From an uncultured Oscillospiraceae bacterium (GTDB lineage Bacteria > Bacillota > Clostridia > Oscillospirales > Oscillospiraceae): DNA of 12,739 bases. The translations under genes and the position numbers were made by a program. The notes below the pieces were generated by a model. The model saw only the letters and a program-made list of their open reading frames with translations, was not told where the DNA came from and did no database searches. Location of the stretch: assembly GCA_934661715.1 (NCBI GenBank), contig CAKUJL010000026.1, positions 1 to 12,739 of the forward strand, given 5' to 3'. Shown here one piece after another: positions 1 to 6,928 of this stretch (the stretch's first letter is position 1; each line of letters opens with the position of its first letter).

Positions 1-63
1 GCCGATGTGGGCATCGGCCCCTACGCATGGATTGGCCACACCCCGTATTTCCTCATCCCGCAT
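1..63. repeat. Palindromic intergenic element, cut by window edge
   Basis: The first 18 bases form a perfect 7-bp hairpin: GCCGATG, loop TGGG, CATCGGC. The arm continues into CCC on the right, so the full stem probably extends beyond the left window edge. The segment begins directly after the smc stop codon. On the minus strand it stays open for 21 codons with an ATG right after the smc stop, but it has no ribosome binding site and no recognisable protein sequence, so I do not call it a gene. The sequence resembles GC-rich dispersed palindromes that I recall from intergenic regions of Oscillospirales genomes; this is recollection, not a search result. A downstream gene such as ftsY may lie beyond the edge, but nothing here shows it. 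Confidence 0.4.
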
Positions 64-3000
64 TTATGCGGTGATGCCCAATTGCTTCTGTAATTCGTCG
101 AGATCGAGGTGCAGGATCTTCGAAATGCCCTGCTCCTGCATCGTCACGCCGTAGAGAACGTCGGCGGCCTCCATCGTGCCGCGGCGGTGCGTGATGACGA
201 TGAACTGCGTCTTGCCGCTGAATTTGTGAAGGTAGCTTGCAAAGCGCTCCACGTTCCGGTCGTCGAGCGCGGCGTCAATTTCGTCGAGCATGCAGAACGG
301 CGTCGGCCGCACCTTCAGAATCGCAAAGTACAGCGCGATGGCGACGAACGCCTTTTCTCCGCCGGACAGAAGCGTGATGGTCTTGAGCTGCTTGCCGGGC
401 GGCTGGACCTTGATCTCGATGCCGCAGGAAAGCGGCTCCTTTTCGTCCTCGAGTTCCAGAGACGCCTTGCCGCCGCCGAACATTTCGGTAAAGGTCGCGC
501 CGAAATATTCGTTGATCCGCGCAAATTCGCGCACAAAGATCTCCGTCATTTCGCGCGTGATATCGCCCACGATGGTCTCGAGCTCTGTCTTCGCATGCAG
601 CACGTCGTCGCGCTGGCTCGATAAATATTCGTAGCGTTCGCTGACTCTGGCATATTCGTCGATCGCGCCGAGGTTCGGCGTGCCGAGGGCGGACATTTTC
701 CGCTTGACCTCGCCGATGCGCCGGTTGGCAGAGGCGATGGACTCGACCTCGACTGCCTCTTCCTTCGCGCTCGAGGGCGTGAGCTCGTAATTTTCCCAGA
801 GCTTGTCGATGAGCTGCTTCTGCTCGAGTTCGCTCGTGGCCTTCTTCTGTTCGAGTCTGGCTGACTCGCGCTCGAGAAGCAGAATGTCCTTGTTTTTCTC
901 CTGCGCCTGCTTTTCGGTCTGGTTGCGTTTGGCCTCCAGTTCCGTTCTCTCCGAAACCTGCGCTTTGAGCGTCTGTTCGCCCTCTTCGGTGCGCTTTTTG
1001 AGCTGTTCGATCTCCTCGAACTGCGCTGAAATTTCCTGCTGGGTCAGCTGGATCTGCGCTTCGAACGAAGCGATCAGGCTTTCCTTCTGCGCCCGGTCTC
1101 CCTGCATCTGTTCGCGCAGCGTCTGCATCTGCATAATTGTCTGCTCGGCGGCCGTCTTTTCCGCATGCTTTTCGGCAAGCGTCATGCGAAGCTTCGAAAT
1201 TGCCTCCTGTACGGAAGAAAGTTTCCCTGTTTTTTCCTCGCTCTCGGCCTGCCGCTGCGCCTTTTCGGCTGCGCATTTTGTGAGCGCCGCTTCCGCGCTG
1301 TCGAGCTGGCCGCGAAGAAGCGTCAGCCGCCCCTCGTCGCTGCCGCTGCGCTTCGAGAAGTGCTCAAGCTCCAGCCGCAGGCTTTCTTCGGACTGCGAAA
1401 CGGTTTGCAGCAGAAGCTCGACCTGCTTTTGTTCCTCCGTCCGGCGCAGCGCCTCGTCTTCTGCCTCGCGGAGCTCTGCGCCAATGTTCTTGAGCTCAAA
1501 CTCCGTCTCGGCCAGCTGCGAATCTGCCTCCTGCAAACTCTTTTTAAGAGCCGCCTGCTCGTCCGTCAGCTTCTCCTGTTCCTGCTCGAGGCGCTTTAGC
1601 TCGTTGGCTCTTGATAAAACGCCCGCGCTTTTCGCGCTCGAGCCGCCCGTCATGCTGCCGCCGGGGTTCATGACCTGCCCGTCGAGGGTAACGATGCGCA
1701 CGCGGTTTGCGCTCTTTCTGGCCATCTCGATGGCGTGGTCGAGCGTTTCGGCGATAACGGTCCTGCCGAGAAGGTTTTCCAGAATGCCCTGATAGCGCGG
1801 GTTTGTCTGCACGAGCTCGCTGGCAGTGCCGATAAAGCCCGGCATTCTCTCAAGCTGCGGCTCAGGAATCTTCCGGCCCGTGACGGTGCTTAAGGGCAGG
1901 AACGTCGCCCGGCCGCCGTCTCTTCGCTTGAGCATTGTAATCGCCGCCTTGCCGCAGGCCTCGTCTTCTACCACGATGTTCTGCGTCGCAGCGCCGAGCG
2001 CGGTCTCGATGGCGGTCGTGTATTTGTCTTCGACGCGGATGAGCTTGGACACGGGCCCGTGGACGCCGGGAAGAGCGCCTCTTTGCGCCTCCTGCATCAC
2101 AAGGCGCACGGCCTTGGAAAAGCCCTCGTAGTCCCGCTCCATCTCGCGCAGCATGTTGGCCTTCGCGTCCAGCGTCCGCAGCTGAACGGAAAGGGCGTCC
2201 AGCTTCGATTGCAGCGACTGCTTTTTGTCTCTGCGCGTTTTGGCCCGCAGTTCATACCCCGCGATGCGGTTTTTGGCCGACTGCACGCCGTCGTTCGCGG
2301 CCTCCAGGGCCTTGAAGCACTGCGTCTTCTGCGCCTTCACGTCGGCAAGACGCGTCTGGTTCGCAGCCAGATCGTCCTGCAACGTCTTCTTTCGCGCCTC
2401 AACCTCTTCCATCGAGGCCGTCAAGGACGCGATCTGCGTTTTTTTGTCTCCCGCGTCGGCGGTAAGAAGATTTTCCTGCGCCGAGAGCTGCAATAGCGCC
2501 TGTTGCGCCGCGGCCAGCTCCTTTTGTACGGCGGAAGCCTTCCGCGACAGCTCGTCCGCGTTTTGTTCCAGCGCCGCGCACGCCTCGTCAATTTCCGCGA
2601 TTTTCGCCGTCTGCTGTTCGATCGTCTGATCGATCGAGCCGCTGCGTTCGGCCTGATCGTCCATCTCACGCCGGGCACGCTCGATATTCTGCTGCAAATG
2701 CTCGACCTCGGCCTGCAGGACGGACGCGTCCGCCTCTTTTTTCTGCTGCTCGGTTTTCGACTGCGTGATCTTTTCGCGCAGCAAGTCCAGTTCCAGCGAT
2801 TTCTGGTTGAGCTGCAAGGCCATCTGCTCGGCCTGATGATACAAAGAATTCAGCGCGTCGTGCGCCTGCTCGAGGACGAACGCGGCGGAGGTGTAGTCCT
2901 CCTGCGCCTTTTTTGCCGTTTCTGCGACCTTGTCGAGGCTGTCCAGCCACACGGTGACTTCTAACCCCTTGAGCTCGTCTCGCAGCGTCAGGTATTTCTG

Positions 3001-3636
3001 CGCCTTCTCGGCCTGCTGGCGAAGGGGCTCGACCTGAAGCTCCAGCTCTGAAATTTTGTCTCCGATGCGAAGCAGGTTGTCCTGCGTATTGGAAAGTCTT
3101 CGCTCGGTCTCCTCTTTTCTGTGGCGGTATTTGGAGATGCCCGCAGCCTCTTCAAACACCTCGCGGCGGTCGGTGGACTTCTGCGCGAGAATTTCGTCGA
3201 TGCGTCCCTGACCGATGTTGGAATAGCCCTCGCGGCCAAGACCCGTGTCCATGAGAAGCTCGTTGATATCGCGAAGTCTGGCCGACTGCTTGTTGATATA
3301 ATACTCGCTCTCGCCCGAGCGGTAATACCGGCGGGTGATCATGACCTCCGGCGTCTCCAGCGGGAGCGTGCCGTCCTGATTGTCCAGAATCAGCGTCGCC
3401 TCCGCGTAGCCCACCGCGGGCCGTTTTAACGTGCCGCCGAAGATGACGTCCTCCATCTTGGCCCCGCGCAGCGCTTTGGAGCTCTGCTCGCCCATGACCC
3501 AGCTGATGGCGTCGGATATATTGGATTTGCCGCTGCCGTTCGGCCCGACGATCGCGGTGATGTCGCTGTCAAACTGCAAAACGGTCTTATCCGGGAAGGA
3601 CTTGAAGCCCTGAATTTCCAAAGAACGAAGATACAC
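64..3636 (-). CDS. smc: Chromosome partition/condensation ATPase SMC
   Basis: This is the SMC subunit of the bacterial condensin (SMC-ScpA-ScpB), which loads on DNA and organises and segregates the chromosome. The 1190-residue length matches the Firmicute family (about 1190). The N-terminal ATPase half carries Walker A GPNGSGKS at residues 31-38. Long heptad-rich coiled coils follow, interrupted by the globular hinge at about 502-668 with the glycine-rich NPGGSMTGGSS. A second coiled coil leads to the C-terminal ATPase half, with signature LSGGEKA (1090-1096) and Walker B CMLDEIDAALD (D1118, E1119). I chose the GTG at 3636 because AGAGGT lies 6-8 bases upstream and the protein then begins with the canonical YLRSLEIQGFKSF. 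The frame is open for 22 further codons, but those would cover its own promoter. No rnc or other usual smc partner lies upstream here; the next gene is a glycosyltransferase. No frameshift or missing motif is seen. Confidence 0.97.
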   Translation of the reverse strand: MYLRSLEIQGFKSFPDKTVLQFDSDITAIVGPNGSGKSNISDAISWVMGEQSSKALRGAKMEDVIFGGTLKRPAVGYAEATLILDNQDGTLPLETPEVMITRRYYRSGESEYYINKQSARLRDINELLMDTGLGREGYSNIGQGRIDEILAQKSTDRREVFEEAAGISKYRHRKEETERRLSNTQDNLLRIGDKISELELQVEPLRQQAEKAQKYLTLRDELKGLEVTVWLDSLDKVAETAKKAQEDYTSAAFVLEQAHDALNSLYHQAEQMALQLNQKSLELDLLREKITQSKTEQQKKEADASVLQAEVEHLQQNIERARREMDDQAERSGSIDQTIEQQTAKIAEIDEACAALEQNADELSRKASAVQKELAAAQQALLQLSAQENLLTADAGDKKTQIASLTASMEEVEARKKTLQDDLAANQTRLADVKAQKTQCFKALEAANDGVQSAKNRIAGYELRAKTRRDKKQSLQSKLDALSVQLRTLDAKANMLREMERDYEGFSKAVRLVMQEAQRGALPGVHGPVSKLIRVEDKYTTAIETALGAATQNIVVEDEACGKAAITMLKRRDGGRATFLPLSTVTGRKIPEPQLERMPGFIGTASELVQTNPRYQGILENLLGRTVIAETLDHAIEMARKSANRVRIVTLDGQVMNPGGSMTGGSSAKSAGVLSRANELKRLEQEQEKLTDEQAALKKSLQEADSQLAETEFELKNIGAELREAEDEALRRTEEQKQVELLLQTVSQSEESLRLELEHFSKRSGSDEGRLTLLRGQLDSAEAALTKCAAEKAQRQAESEEKTGKLSSVQEAISKLRMTLAEKHAEKTAAEQTIMQMQTLREQMQGDRAQKESLIASFEAQIQLTQQEISAQFEEIEQLKKRTEEGEQTLKAQVSERTELEAKRNQTEKQAQEKNKDILLLERESARLEQKKATSELEQKQLIDKLWENYELTPSSAKEEAVEVESIASANRRIGEVKRKMSALGTPNLGAIDEYARVSERYEYLSSQRDDVLHAKTELETIVGDITREMTEIFVREFARINEYFGATFTEMFGGGKASLELEDEKEPLSCGIEIKVQPPGKQLKTITLLSGGEKAFVAIALYFAILKVRPTPFCMLDEIDAALDDRNVERFASYLHKFSGKTQFIVITHRRGTMEAADVLYGVTMQEQGISKILHLDLDELQKQLGITA

Positions 3637-3669
3637 GCGCTTACCTCTCAGAAAACATACTATCGTGAT

Positions 3670-3698
3670 ATTGTACCAACTTTTCCGCAAGATTTCAA
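3670..3698 (-). promoter_or_regulatory. Sigma-A-type promoter of smc
   Basis: Read on the minus strand, TTGAAA (3693-3698) and TACAAT (3670-3675) are separated by exactly 17 bases, and TGG precedes the -10 as an extended -10 element. Each hexamer matches consensus at 5 of 6 positions. A start site near 3662 would give smc a short leader of about 25 bases ending in GAGAGGT. It lies downstream of the terminator at 3718-3762, so smc seems to be transcribed independently of what lies upstream. Confidence 0.7.
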
Positions 3699-3717
3699 CC
3701 ATCCGCCTCTCTGCTTT

Positions 3718-3762
3718 CCCAAAAAAGAAAACCCGTAAGCAAGTGACCGGCTTGCTTACGGG
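3718..3762 (-). terminator. Intrinsic terminator between smc and the upstream unit
   Basis: A perfect 12-bp stem (CCCGTAAGCAAG at 3732-3743 with CTTGCTTACGGG at 3751-3762) encloses a 7-base loop. On the minus strand it is followed by the U-rich run TTTTCTTTTTT. On the plus strand no T-run follows, so it works leftward. It could end transcripts from the glycosyltransferase about 320 bases away, or those from the promoter-like site at 3815-3820. Confidence 0.85.
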
Positions 3763-3808
3763 CTTCTATGAAAAAGAGAGGAAAATGAAAAAAGACTGTA
3801 TCGCTTCT
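3720..3808 (-). ncRNA. Candidate ~90-nt small RNA (unrecognised)
   Basis: I do not recognise this RNA. The case for it is architectural. A leftward TATAAT box sits at 3815-3820, a leftward intrinsic terminator ends at about 3719, and nothing longer than 17 codons lies between. The smc gene has its own promoter further downstream, so this stretch is not simply its leader. The predicted RNA has an unstructured pyrimidine-rich 5' half followed by the terminator hairpin. Its segment CAUUUUCCUCUCUUUUUCAU (3768-3787) is the complement of a purine-rich ribosome binding site running into an ATG, so it could pair with translation starts. The alternative is that this is simply the untranslated tail of the glycosyltransferase mRNA. 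Confidence 0.3.
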
Positions 3809-3814
3809 TGCACT

Positions 3815-3843
3815 ATTATACTATCAGGGGTTTGTTAAAAAAG
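3815..3843 (-). promoter_or_regulatory. Promoter-like site for the candidate small RNA
   Basis: On the minus strand a perfect TATAAT occupies 3815-3820. The best-spaced -35 is only CTTTTT (3838-3843, 17-bp spacer), a weak match. Very AT-rich DNA (about 3837-3900) lies upstream and could act as an UP element. The perfect -10 is seen; that the site is used is inference. Confidence 0.4.
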
Positions 3844-3917
3844 ATAGCGGGCATTTATTAAATATTTATAAAATCAGCCGTTAATTTTTGTTAATATCTC
3901 CAGTTTGTTCGCCTTCT

Positions 3918-4078
3918 GGGCGGGTCTAAAACATGGCGATGTGACCGGCAGCGAGGAATTTTCGTGCTGAGCAAGCCATTTTTCCGCAGGAATACTTTGT
4001 GTATTTCAAGGGAAAATGGCGCGGCGCAGCGCGAAAAGGCCCGCTGTCCGGGTGCATCGGCAGGTTTTAGACGCGCCC
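3918..4078. repeat. 161-bp long imperfect palindrome (MITE-like or structured 3'-UTR element)
   Basis: The whole segment folds on itself around position 3998. The ends GGGCGGGTCTAAAAC (3918-3932) and GTTTTAGACGCGCCC (4064-4078) are inverted copies at 14 of 15 positions. Further paired blocks follow inward in matching order: CGATG/CATCG, CCGG/CCGG, CAGCG/CGCTG, TTTTCG/CGAAAA, GCTG/CAGC, GCCATTTTTCC (3975-3985)/GGGAAAATGGC (4010-4020), and AATAC/GTATT around the loop TTTGT (3996-4000). It begins 3 bases after the glycosyltransferase stop codon, so it would form the 3' end of that mRNA. No T-run follows on either side, so it is not an ordinary terminator. No transposase lies inside and no clear target duplication flanks it. 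Multi-copy status is unknown from this window. Confidence 0.7.
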
Positions 4079-4081
4079 CTT

Positions 4082-5374
4082 TTACAGAAATCGTTCAGAG
4101 AGCTCTTCCATGCGCAGCTTGAGCTTTTCCTGGCCGCGGGCGACGGCGGCAAGATAGGACGAGATCGCGTGGAAGGCCTCGTCGCTCTGGCGGTTGTGGG
4201 CGGGATATTTTCCGGCCTTGAAATTTTCGAGCACGATCTCGTAGCGCTGCGACGCTTTGTGCACGGCGTCGGCCCACGAGATATAAATTTCCTCCTGCGC
4301 GGTTCTTCCCACGCGTGCCATCAAATCGCGGTCTTTCGAGAGCCTTGTGAGCATTTCCGCCATCGACCGCGCGTTTTCCTCGATCAGAAAGCCGCTTTCG
4401 CCATCTATAATATCCTCCGCCGCGCAGCTTCCGCGCACGAGCACGCTTCCGAGCCCGCACGCCGCCGCCTCGCGCACGACAAGGCCGTTCGTGTCAAACG
4501 TCGACGGGAAGAGGAACAGGTCCGCCCGGCAGTACCACGCGCGGATGACGTTCCGGTCATAGGCCGGGGCGGTAAAGAAGACGCGCTCGTGCAGGCCCAA
4601 TTTTTCCGCGTACGCGATGACCTCGTCGCGGTCCGCGCCGTTTCCGACGAAAACCATGCGGAACTTGATGCCAAGCGTCTGAAGCATCGCCAGCGCGTCG
4701 AGGATGATCTTGAGGCCCTTGTACCACATCATGCGGCCCACGAACAAAAATACCGGCACGTCCTCGGGCAGGTCAAAGTCCTTCGTCACCTCGCGGACGA
4801 TGCTTTCTTCGACGCGGCCCTTCGCAAAATCGACGCCGTTCGGCATGACGAGATAGTCGCCCTGATAGCCGAGGCTCTTCAGATTTTCGCCCGCGCCATG
4901 GCTCACGGTCCAGACCTCGTCGCAGGCGGTGATGTTGTCGACGAGCACCTTCTTCGCTTCCTCCTGCAGGAGCTTTCCCTTGATGGCGTTTGCGATGTCA
5001 ATGTCAAATTTCGTGTGATACGTAAAGACCAGCGGCACGGAAATCCGGTCGCGCAGGGCCCGCGCCAGCATCGCGGACGTCACCGGACAGTGGCAGTGGA
5101 TGAGATCGAAGCGCCGCTCGGTCAGCTTCTCAAGCGTCTGGCTCGAAAACGGGAGCCCCGCGTGATAGCCGACGAGCTTCGTCAGATCGACGCTCGGGTA
5201 GCGAACGATGGGAAACGGAAACTGGCTGTCGTCCGCGTCCGGATAGGCGGGCGTTACGACCGTGGCCTGTTTGCCCTCGTCCGTCAGAATTTTCGCGTAG
5301 TTGACCACCGCGTTGGCCACACCGTCTGTGACCGGCGGGAAAGAATCGTTGATCAGGCAGATGCTCTGCTGCAT
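4082..5374 (-). CDS. GT4-family glycosyltransferase
   Basis: This is a 430-residue GT-B fold, family GT4 retaining glycosyltransferase that would transfer a sugar from a nucleotide-sugar donor to an unknown acceptor. The N-terminal domain opens with CLINDSFPPVTDGVANAV (glycine loop of the acceptor side) and has LIHCHCP at 91-97. The C-terminal donor domain has FVGRMMWYKG (211-220), VFVGNGADRD (241-250) and the donor motif FDTNGLVVREA (293-303). The usual first glutamate of E-x7-E is an aspartate (D294, E302), a variant I recall from clostridial homologues. The overall pattern resembles diacylglycerol glucosyltransferases and related cytoplasmic, membrane-associated enzymes, so a glycolipid or cell-envelope glycan role is plausible but not shown. 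No signal peptide or membrane segment is visible. The ATG at 5374 has AAAGGA 9-10 bases upstream. It is a single gene, divergent from the metallopeptidase gene. Confidence 0.88.
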   Translation of the reverse strand: MQQSICLINDSFPPVTDGVANAVVNYAKILTDEGKQATVVTPAYPDADDSQFPFPIVRYPSVDLTKLVGYHAGLPFSSQTLEKLTERRFDLIHCHCPVTSAMLARALRDRISVPLVFTYHTKFDIDIANAIKGKLLQEEAKKVLVDNITACDEVWTVSHGAGENLKSLGYQGDYLVMPNGVDFAKGRVEESIVREVTKDFDLPEDVPVFLFVGRMMWYKGLKIILDALAMLQTLGIKFRMVFVGNGADRDEVIAYAEKLGLHERVFFTAPAYDRNVIRAWYCRADLFLFPSTFDTNGLVVREAAACGLGSVLVRGSCAAEDIIDGESGFLIEENARSMAEMLTRLSKDRDLMARVGRTAQEEIYISWADAVHKASQRYEIVLENFKAGKYPAHNRQSDEAFHAISSYLAAVARGQEKLKLRMEELSERFL

Positions 5375-5412
5375 GGGGAATCATCCTTTCTGTCTGTAAA
5401 TGCCGTTGCGCT

Positions 5413-5441
5413 ATTATAACCCGCTTTTGAGAAAAAGGGAA
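5413..5441 (-). promoter_or_regulatory. Promoter of the glycosyltransferase gene
   Basis: Reading leftward, a perfect TATAAT lies at 5413-5418, about 40 bases ahead of the ATG. The -35 region is weak: with a 17-bp spacer the hexamer at 5436-5441 is TTCCCT, so either an activator or the strong -10 would have to compensate. Confidence 0.5.
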
Positions 5442-5462
5442 GACACAAAAAAGCGCTTGCAT

Positions 5463-5490
5463 TTGTCCGGCATTTGGTCAATACTATAAA
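5463..5490 (+). promoter_or_regulatory. Likely promoter of the YgjP-type metallopeptidase gene
   Basis: TTGTCC (5463-5468) and TATAAA (5485-5490) are spaced by 16 bases. An overlapping alternative is TTGCAT (5457-5462) with TACTAT (5482-5487), a 19-base spacing. Either gives a leader of about 30 bases. It lies back to back with the glycosyltransferase promoter in the same 155-bp gap. Confidence 0.45.
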
Positions 5491-5529
5491 ATAGTTTTTC
5501 GAAATCGCATTTTGGAAAAGAGGCTTCCC

Positions 5530-6222
5530 ATGCAGCTCACCGTCGACGGCCTTGCCGTTACTGTCCAGCGAAAATCCATTAAGAATATGCACCTGCGCGT
5601 GCTTCCTCCCGCGGGAGATATTGTCATCACCGCGCCGAACCGGCTCCCAAGCGCCGCCATCGAACGCTTCGTGCGCGAAAAGCGCGGCTGGATCGAGCGC
5701 CAAAAGCTGAAAATCGCGGCCCGTCCGGCGGTTACGAACCCCGCTTATCTGGACGGCCAGACGATCTGGCTCTGGGGACAGGCGCTCACGCTCCGGCTCT
5801 TTTTCGTCTCGCGCGGCAGAAAGGCGGTTTTGCAGGGCGATACGCTCGCGCTCTTTGTTCTGGATACGGACGATTCGACTGCGCGGGAAGCTGTCCTTCT
5901 GGAATTTTACCGCGAACAGCTGCGATCTGCGCTCTCGCAGCGGCTTCCGGTGTGGGAGGCGAAAACGGGGCTCCATGCTTCCGGCGTTCAAATTCGGAAC
6001 ATGAAGAGCCGCTGGGGCACGTGCAATGTGCGATCCGGGCGCATCCTTCTTAATTTACAGCTTGCCAAGCAGCCGCCGGTGTGCCTCGATTACGTCCTCG
6101 TCCACGAGCTGACGCACCTGCGCCATCCGGACCACAGCAAGGCCTTCTGGGACGATGTCTGCCGCGCATTTCCGGATTGGAAGCAAGTGCGGCGGCAGCT
6201 CAACGAAAAGACCTTTCAATAG
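5530..6222 (+). CDS. YgjP-like (DUF45) zinc metallopeptidase-fold protein
   Basis: This 230-residue protein belongs to the YgjP/DUF45 (WLM-related, M48-like) family, whose cellular substrates are poorly known. The N-terminal part (residues 1-75) is the family's small beta-rich domain ending in FVREKRGWIERQ. The C-terminal catalytic part has the conserved MKSRWGTCN (158-166), RILLNLQL (171-178), and the zinc motif HELTHLRHPDH, with H192, E193, H196 and the likely third ligand H202, followed by the typical SKAFW. All expected metal ligands are present and the length is normal. The ATG at 5530 is preferred because AGAGG lies 6 bases upstream; an in-frame TTG at 5512 has no such site. No signal peptide is visible, so it should be cytoplasmic. 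It is a single-gene unit ending at a bidirectional terminator. Confidence 0.9.
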   Translation: MQLTVDGLAVTVQRKSIKNMHLRVLPPAGDIVITAPNRLPSAAIERFVREKRGWIERQKLKIAARPAVTNPAYLDGQTIWLWGQALTLRLFFVSRGRKAVLQGDTLALFVLDTDDSTAREAVLLEFYREQLRSALSQRLPVWEAKTGLHASGVQIRNMKSRWGTCNVRSGRILLNLQLAKQPPVCLDYVLVHELTHLRHPDHSKAFWDDVCRAFPDWKQVRRQLNEKTFQ

Positions 6223-6223
6223 C

Positions 6224-6257
6224 AAAACCCCGGAAACCGTCTGGCTTCCGGGATTTT
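6224..6257. terminator. Bidirectional terminator between convergent genes
   Basis: The stem CCCGGAA (6229-6235) with TTCCGGG (6246-6252) is flanked by AAAA on the left and TTTT on the right, and extra CC/GG pairs lie inside the loop. The near-symmetry gives a U-run in both directions. It serves the metallopeptidase gene rightward and the P-II-like gene leftward, whose stop codon is only 3 bases away. Confidence 0.85.
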
Positions 6258-6259
6258 CT

Positions 6260-6928
6260 TTACACTTCTTCGCGTTCTCTGAGACCCGCGACCTTCGAAA
6301 TGGGAAGCGAGAAGCAGATCGCGCCCGCTCTTGTGCCGGGGCCGGCCAACGTTGTGATGGCCTGCATGATGGCGGCCTTTTCGTCCGCGTGCGCAACGAT
6401 GTACACAACGTCTTTTTCATCGGCCAGCCGGACGCCGAAAAATTTCTCGGCCCGGTCTTTGCCGGTGCCCTTTGCGTGCAGGACCGTTCCGCCGCCTGCG
6501 CCTGCGCTTCTCGCAGCGTCCATGACGGTGTCGGAGTAGCCTTCGTTCATAATGGCTATGATCAGCTCATGCGAAAAATCCATCGCGGGTTTTCCTCCTG
6601 TCTGTGTCGAATCGGTCAGAAAGCCGAGCGTACTGCCCCCGGCTACGCTTTTGAGCGGGATGGCCATCATCACGCCGTTTCCGGGAATGTCGATAAAAAG
6701 CTTTCGTTTGGCCGCCTTGAAGATCTGCTGCGTCTGTTCGCCGTCTGCCACGGTGCTGACGATCGCCTTCTGCGTCGCGTCCAGACCGTAATTGGACAGC
6801 TGCTCTCCCGTGGCCGTTCCGCGGCCAAGCTTCGTGAGCGTCATGCCCGTGCCCGCCGCAGCGTAGATGCCGGAGAGAATCTCGGCGCTGTCGCGCTCGG
6901 AAATTGTAATGACATAGTATAATTCCAT
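6260..6928 (-). CDS. Tandem P-II-like regulatory protein, partner of the DUF1538 protein
   Basis: This 222-residue cytoplasmic protein appears to be two P-II-like (ferredoxin-fold) units in tandem. Unit 1 (about 1-98) starts MELYYVITISERDSAEIL and ends with the P-II-like strand IPGNGVMMAIPLKSV (81-95). Unit 2 (about 120-216) starts HELIIAIMNEGYSDTV and ends GPGTRAGAICFSLPISKV. P-II proteins bind nucleotides or other small molecules and control transporters and enzymes, so a regulatory role on the adjacent membrane protein is the natural inference. No classical uridylylated T-loop tyrosine motif is evident. The ATG at 6928 overlaps the last base of the upstream TGA stop and has GGGAGG 7 bases before it. 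A GTG one codon earlier is possible but spaced too closely. It is translationally coupled to the DUF1538 gene and ends at a terminator. The family assignment rests on pattern only. Confidence 0.72.
   Translation of the reverse strand: MELYYVITISERDSAEILSGIYAAAGTGMTLTKLGRGTATGEQLSNYGLDATQKAIVSTVADGEQTQQIFKAAKRKLFIDIPGNGVMMAIPLKSVAGGSTLGFLTDSTQTGGKPAMDFSHELIIAIMNEGYSDTVMDAARSAGAGGGTVLHAKGTGKDRAEKFFGVRLADEKDVVYIVAHADEKAAIMQAITTLAGPGTRAGAICFSLPISKVAGLREREEV

Noticed and set aside
1..63. Minus-strand ATG immediately after the smc stop as the start of ftsY.
   Set aside because: No ribosome binding site fits, the encoded residues do not resemble FtsY, and the frame runs through a perfect palindrome.
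3785..3838. Plus-strand 17-residue ORF MKKDCIASCTIILSGVC with GAGAGG just upstream, a possible leader peptide.
   Set aside because: The ribosome binding site is only 3 bases from the ATG, no rightward promoter is visible, and no rightward gene follows that it could regulate. The purine-rich tract is equally explained as the complement of the candidate leftward RNA. Proteomics or ribosome profiling could reopen it.
3943..4070. A plus-strand frame open through the giant palindrome, ending at TAG 4068-4070.
   Set aside because: It has no start codon after the TGA at 3940-3942 and no ribosome binding site. The long inverted symmetry explains the sequence better than coding does.
3918..4078. Reading the long palindrome as a rho-independent terminator of the glycosyltransferase gene.
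   Set aside because: No U-run follows the stem on the minus strand, and the stem is far longer than normal. A proper terminator exists further along at 3718-3762.
4016..5419. A 467-codon plus-strand open frame opposite the glycosyltransferase.
   Set aside because: It is a mirror of the GC-rich coding strand: an Arg/His/Asp-rich composition, no family resemblance and no ribosome binding site. The leftward GT4 protein has clear conserved motifs.
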